A stretch of DNA of 9,196 bases from Deltaproteobacteria bacterium (GTDB lineage Bacteria; Desulfobacterota; Desulfobacteria; Desulfobacterales; SURF-7): the NCBI GenBank assembly GCA_019307665.1, contig JAFDJC010000144.1, positions 1 to 9,196 of the forward strand, in the 5' to 3' direction. Shown here one piece after another: positions 1 through 6,483 of this stretch. Below the pieces are notes generated by a model. That model was given only the letters and a program-made list of their open reading frames with translations, made no database searches and was not told the DNA's origin. Position 1 is the first letter of the stretch. Each line of letters starts with the position of its first letter. Made by a program: the position numbers and the translations under genes.

Positions 1-267
1 CTCGCCGGATATCCTGAAATATTCAGCAAGTTTTTTAATGGGTGGCCCGACCCGGTTCATAAATGACTGGGGCTTTGCAAGCAGTACCCTTTCATCACAA
101 ATATTTCCGAAGCCATACAGCACATTAAATTTACTTTTTGAGATCTTGATTGAATACGCATCCGCGATTTCATCAACCACCATAAACCCTGCGTTATGAC
201 GGGTTTCAGCATAATCATTACCCGGATTGCCGAGCCCGGCTACAAGACGGATGTGCTTATACGTCAT
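1..267 (-). CDS. pth: Peptidyl-tRNA hydrolase, 5' part (runs off left edge)
   Basis: Pth cleaves the ester bond of peptidyl-tRNAs that drop off ribosomes, recycling tRNA in the cytoplasm. Only the first 89 codons are in the window; the family is usually about 190 residues. My translation from the ATG at 267 shows the family signature at residues 11-28: GLGNPG, then Y19, then TRHNAGF. N14 and H24 match the substrate-binding Asn10 and catalytic His20 of E. coli Pth. KPQSFMN (65-71) supplies the Met/Asn pair of the substrate cleft, though its usual Thr is Ser here. The catalytic-site Asp (E. coli Asp93) lies beyond the edge. The start has a GGAAAG ribosome-binding site 7 nt upstream and lies 15 nt after the rplY stop, so the two are almost certainly co-transcribed; rplY-pth is a common pair. 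Identity is secure; the 3' half cannot be judged. Confidence 0.93.
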   Translation of the reverse strand, partial: MTYKHIRLVAGLGNPGNDYAETRHNAGFMVVDEIADAYSIKISKSKFNVLYGFGNICDERVLLAKPQSFMNRVGPPIKKLAEYFRISGE

Positions 268-282
268 AAACAACTTTCCAGG

Positions 283-978
<696 letters not shown>

Positions 979-985
979 AAGATGT

Positions 986-993
986 ACCTCCTT
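986..993 (-). promoter_or_regulatory. Strong Shine-Dalgarno site for the TTG start of rplY
   Basis: The coding strand reads AAGGAGGT, a full match to the anti-Shine-Dalgarno end of 16S rRNA, 7 nt before TTG (976-978). No ATG or GTG lies at suitable spacing in the same frame, so this site fixes the unusual start codon. A TTG start lowers initiation efficiency, which the strong site may offset. Confidence 0.8.
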
Positions 994-1015
994 GACACTA
1001 AACTATCCAAATATA

Positions 1016-1946
1016 TTATACAAACAGGGATGTGACAGAATCTCCATTAAAACTCCTGATGATCGCTTCACCAACGAGCTCTGAAATTGAAAGAACTTTT
1101 ATCTTGTCACATGCCGATGCCTTATCCCCCAACGGGATTGTATCTGTAGCAACTACACTCTTTAAGCTTGATTCATTAATTCTATCCACAGCAGGACCGG
1201 AAAGAACAGCGTGGGAACAATATGCGTGCACTTCTTTTGCGCCTGCCCTGCTGATCGCCCCTGCAGCCTCAGTCAATGTACCTGCCGTATCGACCATATC
1301 ATCAAGAATAACGGCAATCTTATCCTTAACATCACCGATTACCGCCATCGCCTTTGCAACATTGGGCGCATCTCTTCTCTTATCAACTATAGCCAGGTAC
1401 GCATTGACTCTTTTCGTAAAGGCCCTTGCCCGTTCAGCACCGCCTGCATCAACGTATATGATCAAGCAGTACAGGCGCCGCAAAAAGGTTATCCACAGGA
1501 ATGTTGAAGAAACCCTGAATCTGGCCGGCATGCAGGTCCATTGTAATAATTCTGTTGGCACCTGCGACCGTCAACAGGTCAGCTACCATTTTCGCACTGA
1601 TGGGAACGCGCGGTGCCACTTTTTTATCCTGCCTTGAGTATCCATAATAAGGAATAACGGCGGTGATCCTTTTAGCAGATGATCGCTTAAAGGCATCAAT
1701 CATTAAAAGCAGCTCAACCAGATTATCATTCACAGGGGCGCAGGTTGACTGCACAACATAAATATCCCTTGCACGAACATTTTCATTGATTTCAATCTGT
1801 ATTTCACCATCACTGAACGTTTTTACCTTTGCAGCTCCAAGTGACAGGTTAAGGTATGAACAAATTTTCTTTGTCAGCTCAGGATTTGAATTTCCTGAAA
1901 AAATTGAAAGGCCGTTTTTTTCTGTATTGCCCATATTAAATCCCAT
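1016..1946 (-). pseudogene. prs: Ribose-phosphate pyrophosphokinase, frame broken by internal deletion
   Basis: Prs makes PRPP from ribose 5-phosphate and ATP, the precursor of purines, pyrimidines, His, Trp and NAD. The N-terminal half (1946 to a TGA at 1449-1451, 165 codons) has FSDGEIQIEINENVR, STCAPVNDNL, the ATP-binding RQD (105-107), the metal-site DLHA (H139 in it) and IQGFFNIPVDNL. It ends LLDHIR. The C-terminal half continues in another frame from about 1450 with DAGGAERARAF, DKRRD, the PRPP-binding ILDDMVDTAGT and the family ending SVTSLFV. Relatives carry about 12-13 residues between these halves, including the strand ending VxVSP. That segment is missing, and the frame arithmetic fits a loss of 35 or 38 nt. 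As written, the gene gives no full-length enzyme. It lies between tRNA-Gln and rplY, the usual place for an intact prs. Start choice is open: ATG 1946 has no clear ribosome-binding site, and ATG 1934 has a weak GGGA 6 nt upstream. Identity is secure; whether the lesion is real is not. Confidence 0.85.
1448..1456 (-). other. Junction of the apparent deletion/frameshift in prs
   Basis: Read on the minus strand, the first frame ends ATA CGT TGA (Ile, Arg, stop at 1449-1451). One base out of phase, the same DNA reads TAC GTT GAT GCA GGC, where GAT begins the Asp-Ala-Gly-Gly motif of Prs. Exactly one extra base lies between the Arg codon and the Asp codon, where homologues have about a dozen codons. 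This localises the lesion to within a few bases. Confidence 0.8.
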
Positions 1947-1978
1947 AAAAAATAAAAAGGTGCGCCCTTATTCTTTGG

Positions 1979-2055
1979 TGGCTGGGGCGGGAGGATTCGA
2001 ACCTCCGAATGCAGGAATCAAAATCCTGTGTCTTAAGCCTCTTGACTACGCCCCA
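1979..2055 (-). tRNA. tRNA-Gln (anticodon UUG)
   Basis: The 77-nt minus-strand sequence folds as a standard tRNA. The acceptor stem TGGGGCG pairs with CGCCCCA; the D arm is GTC...GAC; the anticodon stem CAGGA/TCCTG encloses the loop TTTTGAT with anticodon TTG (2019-2021); and the T arm is GGAGG-TTCGAAT-CCTCC. The discriminator base is G and the 3' CCA is encoded. The TGGGG start and UUG anticodon identify glutamine (CAA codons, plus CAG by wobble). It begins 10 nt after the ispE stop and ends 32 nt before prs, with no room for an obvious promoter. It is therefore probably cut out of a polycistronic transcript by RNase P and 3' nucleases. Confidence 0.97.
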
Positions 2056-2065
2056 ATAAACGATT

Positions 2066-2905
2066 CTAAACAATGATTTCAGCAAGAAATTTCTGCTCCC
2101 TACTGAAATGCGTCAGGGAACTGTAAGCCTTTTCAGCACTCCCGGCGTCGGCAAAAAGACCGAACACAGTTGGTCCACTGCCGGTCATCAGTGCCCCCAG
2201 CGCGCCGGATTCAAGAAGCAGCTCTTTTGCCAGGTTAATTTCCGGATACATGGCAACTGTAACTGTCTCAAGGTCATTATACAAATGATCTTGAATATCC
2301 GATGACATTTCACTAAAAAGAGTATATTTATTTATTTTATTGTATTTTGTCAATCCTAAATTCACCTTTTTATAAACCATGGCTGTTGACACACTGAATC
2401 CCGGGTTAATCAATACAACATGATATGGTTTAAGCCCATAATAGACCTCAAGCTTTTCACCTATCCCCGTTGCGATTGACGTTTTACCCAATATAAAAAA
2501 AGGCACATCAGCTCCAAGCCCTCGACCCATAGCTCTCAGCTGATCATTTGTGAACGGAAAGTCATAATACCGGTTAAGGGTTAAAAGCACGGCAGCGGCG
2601 TTGCTGCTTCCTCCACCCAGTCCAGCCCCCACCGGTATTTTTTTTTCTATTAAGATTCTCCCTTTTCCGGGTTTTTTAAGTGATTTGAAAAAAAGATCAG
2701 CGGCCCTGTAAGCCAGGTTGGTTTTGTCTTCAGGCACCTGTGGATGTTCACAGGATATGGAAATTTCATCCGACGCCATGTCAAGGCTTATGGTATCATA
2801 AAGCGTAATACAGCACATCAGACTACACAGGTTATGATAACCATCCGGACGCTTTTCAACAACCTCAAGAAACAGGTTTATCTTTGCGGGGGATAGGACT
2901 TTCAC
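2066..2905 (-). CDS. ispE: 4-diphosphocytidyl-2-C-methyl-D-erythritol kinase
   Basis: IspE phosphorylates CDP-methylerythritol at the 2-hydroxyl with ATP, in the MEP pathway to isoprenoid precursors. The 279-residue protein is full length for this GHMP-kinase family member. Residues 5-12 read SPAKINLF, with K8 matching the active-site Lys. DGYHNL (21-26) follows the N-terminal strand. The glycine-rich ATP loop is PVGAGLGGGSSNAA (91-104). GADVPFF (131-137) carries the catalytic Asp (D133), and MTGSGPTVFGLF (240-251) is the C-terminal GHMP motif. The start is GTG (2903-2905), overlapping the htrA stop as GTGA. No good ribosome-binding site is seen, which points to translational coupling with htrA. 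The stop is TAG, 10 nt before tRNA-Gln. Presence of ispE indicates the MEP rather than the mevalonate route. All recognised motifs look intact. Confidence 0.95.
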   Translation of the reverse strand: MKVLSPAKINLFLEVVEKRPDGYHNLCSLMCCITLYDTISLDMASDEISISCEHPQVPEDKTNLAYRAADLFFKSLKKPGKGRILIEKKIPVGAGLGGGSSNAAAVLLTLNRYYDFPFTNDQLRAMGRGLGADVPFFILGKTSIATGIGEKLEVYYGLKPYHVVLINPGFSVSTAMVYKKVNLGLTKYNKINKYTLFSEMSSDIQDHLYNDLETVTVAMYPEINLAKELLLESGALGALMTGSGPTVFGLFADAGSAEKAYSSLTHFSREQKFLAEIIV

Positions 2906-4359
2906 TTTTCAAACTTAATAACAATAAACCCCTCATTCTTTCTCTTGATAAACATTTGGAGAGAATCACCTTCAGCGACATCACTTATTATTTTTTCGTA
3001 TTCTTCAAGACTGTTAACCGGTTTATGGTTGATCTCTTTTATAATGTCACCATGCATGATGCCTGCATCCTCTCCCTTGCTGCCGGATTGGACATCCATG
3101 ACGACAACGCCCGTCTCGTCACTGATATTAAAGCGTCTTGCAATCTCAGGTGTTACTTCAGCTACATTAATACCCAGATCATTTTCACCGGGAGTTTCTG
3201 AGGTGTCGGATGCCGATCCTTCTTTATCCATCCTTCCGATCTTAACATTGAAACTTTCTATATTGCCGTTTCTAAGGACTTTAATTTCAATGACCGTCCC
3301 AACCTGAATATCAGCAATCATGGCCGAAAGGCGACGGTTGTCCTCCGCCTTTTTTCCGTTAACTTCAACGATAATATCCTTTACTTTAATTCCGGCCTTG
3401 TCGGCCGGCGCGCCAGGCACAACTTCAGCTACAATGACCCCTTTCCCGTCTTCAATCCCGTAATACTCGGCAAGTTCTTCACTTATATTCTGAATCGACA
3501 CACCAAGAAATCCGCGCGTCACTTCCCCGCTTTTTTTAAGCTGATCAATAATTCCTTTTGCAAGGTTTGCAGGAATTGCAAAGCCGATACCCTGGCCACC
3601 TGATATAATTGCCGTATTGATTCCCACAACCTCGCCATCCATATTCAGCAAAGGCCCACCGCTGTTACCCGGATTAATCGATGCATCAGTCTGAATAAAA
3701 TCATCATACGGCCCCGAACCGATAACGCGGCCCTTTGCACTTACAATCCCTGCAGTAACGGTTTGCTCCAGACCGAACGGGCTCCCGATGGCAACAACCC
3801 ACTGCCCTACTTTCAGTTTGTCAGAATCACCCAGTGTTAAGAAGGGAAGGTTTTCTTCCCGTTTGATTTTAATCAATGCAAGATCCGTTTTAGGATCGCG
3901 GCCAACAATCCGGGCATCAAAATCAGTTCCGTCATTGAGCTTCACCTTGATTTCATCTGCATTTTCAACAACATGATTGTTAGTAACAATGTAACCATCC
4001 TTGTCGATCAGAAACCCTGAGCCCAAGCTCCTCTCTTTATGTTCACGCGGCATTTCATTGCCATAAAACCTGTTAAAAAAATCTTCAAACGGATCATTTT
4101 TTCTTCTGAACGGACGTCTGGAGAAGTGTCTGAACCCTCCGCCTGTTTTTGTTGTTTTTTCAGTTCTGATATTGACAACAGCGGGGCTGACTGAGTCTGC
4201 AAGGCCGCTGAAACTCGCCGGCACCATCAAAACATCTTTTGCTCTGGCTTCTGCTTTAACAGCTGAAAAAGAAACCAGAAAAATAATTGAGACCATAAAG
4301 AAAACTGAAAAGAAAATTTTTCTATAAAGGATCCTGTTCCTGCTTTTTTGTAATCTCAT
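2902..4359 (-). CDS. degP: Periplasmic serine protease of the Do/DegP (HtrA) family
   Basis: HtrA-family proteases degrade or hold misfolded envelope proteins. The 485-residue product starts with a Sec signal peptide: basic MRLQKSRNR, a hydrophobic core at about 15-33, and likely cleavage near AVKA/EARA (residues 33-40), so the mature enzyme is periplasmic. The trypsin-like domain (about 52-275) has the full triad: H129 in TNNHVV, D159 in DPKTDLAL and S233 in GNSGGPL. An Arg/Phe-rich insert (about 74-107) corresponds to the LA-loop region. Two PDZ domains follow (about 282-375 and 393-485), the usual DegP/DegQ/MucD layout. ATG 4359 has an AGAGGT ribosome-binding site 6 nt upstream. The gene is separated from the DUF1844 gene by 69 nt containing a hairpin, and it overlaps ispE by 4 nt. 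A weak promoter-like pair (TTGATT at 4402-4407 and TAATAT at 4378-4383 on the minus strand, 18 nt apart) could serve it, but this is speculative. DegP versus DegQ/MucD naming cannot be settled from sequence alone. Confidence 0.95.
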   Translation of the reverse strand: MRLQKSRNRILYRKIFFSVFFMVSIIFLVSFSAVKAEARAKDVLMVPASFSGLADSVSPAVVNIRTEKTTKTGGGFRHFSRRPFRRKNDPFEDFFNRFYGNEMPREHKERSLGSGFLIDKDGYIVTNNHVVENADEIKVKLNDGTDFDARIVGRDPKTDLALIKIKREENLPFLTLGDSDKLKVGQWVVAIGSPFGLEQTVTAGIVSAKGRVIGSGPYDDFIQTDASINPGNSGGPLLNMDGEVVGINTAIISGGQGIGFAIPANLAKGIIDQLKKSGEVTRGFLGVSIQNISEELAEYYGIEDGKGVIVAEVVPGAPADKAGIKVKDIIVEVNGKKAEDNRRLSAMIADIQVGTVIEIKVLRNGNIESFNVKIGRMDKEGSASDTSETPGENDLGINVAEVTPEIARRFNISDETGVVVMDVQSGSKGEDAGIMHGDIIKEINHKPVNSLEEYEKIISDVAEGDSLQMFIKRKNEGFIVIKFEK

Positions 4360-4385
4360 TTTTTAACCTCTTTACATATATTATT

Positions 4386-4431
4386 TGACAGTCTCGTAAA
4401 AAATCAAAATTGGATTTTTAAGAAGCCATCA
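4386..4431 (-). repeat. Imperfect inverted repeat (hairpin) at the 3' end of the DUF1844 gene
   Basis: The arms are 4386-4405 and 4413-4431, with a 7-nt loop. On the minus-strand RNA most mismatches become G-U pairs, leaving about two mispairs and one bulge in roughly 19 pairs. The inner 7 bp (AAAAATC/GATTTTT) are perfect. One arm begins exactly at the TGA stop of the DUF1844 gene. The stem is AT-rich near the loop and no U-tract follows the outer arm, so it is not a classical intrinsic terminator. It could slow polymerase, protect the upstream mRNA from 3' exonucleases, or be a dispersed extragenic palindrome. Confidence 0.55.
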
Positions 4432-4746
4432 TTGTTTAGTTTCTTTAACATACATCATCCTCAAATCATGAAGAATGTTCTTCATAAGCTTTTCTTCATC
4501 ATTTGAAAGGTTGCCCCTGGTTTTTTCTTCAAGCAACCCCAGGATATCTATGGTCTGCTTTGCAATAGAAATGTTTTTCGCCTTCTGTCCGGATGCCGGA
4601 TCTTCAACAAGTCCTAAATGTACCAGAGCCGACGAGTTAAGTGAAAAAATAAAGGTTGAAAAATTGATCTCAGGAAGCTGAGATGCCGATTCCTTTTTAT
4701 CTTCATCCGAACTGTCCTTCATTATAAATTCTTTTTTTTCTGTCAT
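4429..4746 (-). CDS. DUF1844 family protein of unknown function
   Basis: This small soluble 105-residue protein has no signal peptide or membrane segment. After a charged, low-complexity N-terminus (residues 1-22, Lys/Glu/Asp/Ser) comes the block that defines DUF1844 as I know it: INFSTFIFSLNSSALVHLG (27-45), EDPASG (48-53), then a helical region with AKQTIDILGLLEEKTRGNL (62-80) and a C-terminal helix ending in LRMMYV. No catalytic residues are evident and no function is established. ATG 4746 has GGAGG 5 nt upstream and lies 20 nt after the serA stop, so it is probably in the serA operon; an in-frame ATG at codon 9 is a weaker alternative. The TGA stop forms the start of an inverted repeat. 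Confidence 0.88.
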   Translation of the reverse strand: MTEKKEFIMKDSSDEDKKESASQLPEINFSTFIFSLNSSALVHLGLVEDPASGQKAKNISIAKQTIDILGLLEEKTRGNLSNDEEKLMKNILHDLRMMYVKETKQ

Positions 4747-4766
4747 GGCGCCCTCCGGTAGTTGGT

Positions 4767-6347
4767 TTATAGCTCCAAAGGAATCACTGATTTTACCATC
4801 GGCAGGTCTGAAAGCTTTTTAACCACATCATCGGGTAAGGGTGTATCCACTCTAAGGAAAATGATGTTTCTTTCCCCATCCTCTTCCTGACCGACCTGCA
4901 TTCTGCCAATGTTGATGTTGTTCTCTCCGAGTATCGTTCCTATGCTCCCGATAGCTCCGGGTTTGTCTAAATTGTGAATTAACGCCAGATGCCCCTCGGG
5001 AATTATTTCAAGGCGAAAATTATTCAGCCTGACAACCCTGGCGTCATTCTTTCCAAATATGGTTCCGGCAACAACGTTTGTCATTTCCGTTGTAATCACC
5101 GTTACAGTAATCAGGTTCGTATAGTCATCGGATCCCTGGCTTGCTGTCTCTGTAATTTTTATCCCCATCTCTTTTGCAATAACAGGAGCATTCACAGCAT
5201 TCACAGCCTCCTTGACAAGGGGAGACAGTAGTCCGTTTATTAGTGCAGTCGTTACCGGCGACATATCAAGGCCCTGGAAATCTCCCGTATATTCGATAAT
5301 TACTTCCTTGATAGGTCCTTTTATCAACTGCGCCTGAAGACGACCCATCCTGTCGGCAATGGTTAAATAGGGGTTTAGTTTTTTTAGCAGTTCACCTGTT
5401 ACTGACGGGACATTCACGGCATTGATCACCGTGTTGTTTTTCAATAGTTCAATAATCTGTTCGGCAATCGCAACCGCCACGTTTGTCTGAGCCTCTCGGG
5501 TCGAGGCTCCAAGATGGGGTGTTCCGATAACCGAATCGAGCTCAAAAAGTGGCGATTGGCCCGGCGGTTCGGTCTCAAAAACATCAAGGGCGGCGCCTGC
5601 AACCTTTCCTGACTTCAAGACTTCATAAAGATCCGCTTCGTCGATAATTCCCCCTCTTGCACAATTGATAATCATTACACCGTCTTTCATCTTAGCAAAT
5701 GCCTCTTTGTTCAGAAGCCCTATGGTGTTTTTAATTTTCGGCACATGAACTGTCACATAATCGGCTTTTTCATATAGTTCATCAAGGCTTACACTTTTAA
5801 AACCCGCCTTTTCTATTTTCTCACTCACGACATTCGGGTCATAAACAATTACATTCATTTTAAGGCCGCGTGCCCTGTTAGCAACAATCGAGCCTATGTT
5901 TCCCAGTCCTATAACACCGAGTGTCTTATTAAAAACTTCTCTGCCCTGAAGTAATTTTTTATCCCACCGGCCTCCTTTTAATGAGGATGTGCCCTGGGGA
6001 ATATTTCGCGTCAGCGCCATCATCATTGCAATGGCATGTTCCGCTGTTGTTACGACATTGCCGCCGGGTGTATTCATAACGGCAATGCCCTTTTTTGTTG
6101 CTGCAGGAATATCTACGTTGTCCAGGCCGATCCCTGCCCTTCCAATAACTTTAAGGTTGTCTGCAGACTCAAGCAGGTCTGCGGTAGCTTTTGTGGCGCT
6201 CCTGACAACAAGAGCATCGTATTCGCCTATAATACCCTTCAATTCTTCAGGTGAAAGATCTGTTTTGACATCAACATCAATACCTTCTTCATCCCTGAAC
6301 ATTTGCACTCCGATTTCGCCGAGTTTATCACTTACTAAAACTTTCAT
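4767..6347 (-). CDS. serA: D-3-phosphoglycerate dehydrogenase (long, ACT-domain form)
   Basis: SerA oxidises 3-phosphoglycerate to 3-phosphohydroxypyruvate with NAD, the first step of serine synthesis in the cytoplasm. The 526-residue protein is the long type, with split substrate-binding and NAD-binding domains (about 1-315), an intervening allosteric substrate-binding domain (about 325-445) and a C-terminal ACT domain (about 454-526), which in this family senses serine. The Rossmann motif is GLGNIG (147-152), with D170 positioned to bind the NAD ribose. The catalytic trio is R231 (in NCARGG), E260 (in DVFETEP) and H278 (in TPHLGAST). The ACT core reads DKPGAIGSIGTILGENNINI (461-480). ATG 6347 has a GGGGGA ribosome-binding site 4 nt upstream. 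The gene is separated from the cyclase by 133 nt with inverted repeats and is followed closely by the DUF1844 gene. All key residues are present. Confidence 0.97.
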   Translation of the reverse strand: MKVLVSDKLGEIGVQMFRDEEGIDVDVKTDLSPEELKGIIGEYDALVVRSATKATADLLESADNLKVIGRAGIGLDNVDIPAATKKGIAVMNTPGGNVVTTAEHAIAMMMALTRNIPQGTSSLKGGRWDKKLLQGREVFNKTLGVIGLGNIGSIVANRARGLKMNVIVYDPNVVSEKIEKAGFKSVSLDELYEKADYVTVHVPKIKNTIGLLNKEAFAKMKDGVMIINCARGGIIDEADLYEVLKSGKVAGAALDVFETEPPGQSPLFELDSVIGTPHLGASTREAQTNVAVAIAEQIIELLKNNTVINAVNVPSVTGELLKKLNPYLTIADRMGRLQAQLIKGPIKEVIIEYTGDFQGLDMSPVTTALINGLLSPLVKEAVNAVNAPVIAKEMGIKITETASQGSDDYTNLITVTVITTEMTNVVAGTIFGKNDARVVRLNNFRLEIIPEGHLALIHNLDKPGAIGSIGTILGENNINIGRMQVGQEEDGERNIIFLRVDTPLPDDVVKKLSDLPMVKSVIPLEL

Positions 6348-6379
6348 ATAATCCCCCTGATAAACAAATATTTCCTCAC

Positions 6380-6402
6380 TAATGTCCTGAAAATTGACAT
6401 TA
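6380..6402 (-). promoter_or_regulatory. Inverted repeat in the serA leader
   Basis: A perfect 7-bp inverted repeat, TAATGTC - 9 nt - GACATTA, lies 33-55 nt upstream of the serA start. It could be an operator for a dimeric repressor or a small mRNA hairpin. The stem is weak (two G-C pairs), so a DNA-level role seems likelier than termination. Its GACA/TGTC half-site core also occurs in the palindrome at 6468-6483. Confidence 0.4.
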
Positions 6403-6427
6403 TTATCCTTTCATATATTAAACATCA

Positions 6428-6457
6428 ATATAAAATTTATTTTTTTCTGGAGTTCAA
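6428..6457 (-). promoter_or_regulatory. Possible sigma-70-type promoter for serA
   Basis: On the minus strand TTGAAC (6452-6457) could be a -35 box and TTATAT (6428-6433) a -10 box, separated by 18 nt in very AT-rich DNA. The start would fall about 75 nt before the serA ATG. A second weak pair, TTGATG (6423-6428) and GATAAT (6402-6407), has a short 15-nt spacer. In DNA this AT-rich such matches arise by chance, so only the location between two unrelated genes supports the call. Confidence 0.3.
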
Positions 6458-6467
6458 TTGGAAATAA

Positions 6468-6483
6468 TGACAAATATTTGTCA
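6468..6483. promoter_or_regulatory. 16-bp perfect palindrome at the cyclase stop codon
   Basis: TGACAAATATTTGTCA is a perfect 16-bp palindrome. Its first three minus-strand bases are the TGA stop of the cyclase gene, and it ends 121 bp before the serA ATG. The shape TGACA-N6-TGTCA is that of a binding site for a dimeric helix-turn-helix regulator, with the spacing of CRP/FNR-superfamily sites but different half-sites. It also contains a consensus TTGACA on the minus strand, without a matching -10. The regulator is not identified. Confidence 0.45.

Noticed and set aside
1016..1561. A 181-residue protein starting at 1561 as a stand-alone gene
   Set aside because: Its first 36 or so residues are the out-of-frame reading of the Prs N-terminal half; only the part from about 1450 down is Prs-like, so it is a product of the frameshift.
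1032..1637. 201-codon plus-strand open frame opposite prs
   Set aside because: It is antisense to well-conserved Prs coding sequence, has no recognisable domain and no convincing ribosome-binding site; it is a shadow frame.
1947..1978. Intrinsic terminator between tRNA-Gln and prs, suggested by the run of T on the minus strand
   Set aside because: The GC-rich bases before the T-run do not form a stable hairpin of useful length, and prs normally continues in the same transcript.
6394..6421. Plus-strand promoter: TTGACA (6394-6399) with TATTAA (6416-6421)
   Set aside because: The -35 is perfect but the -10 is poor and no plus-strand gene follows; the match also falls inside the inverted repeat, which explains it.
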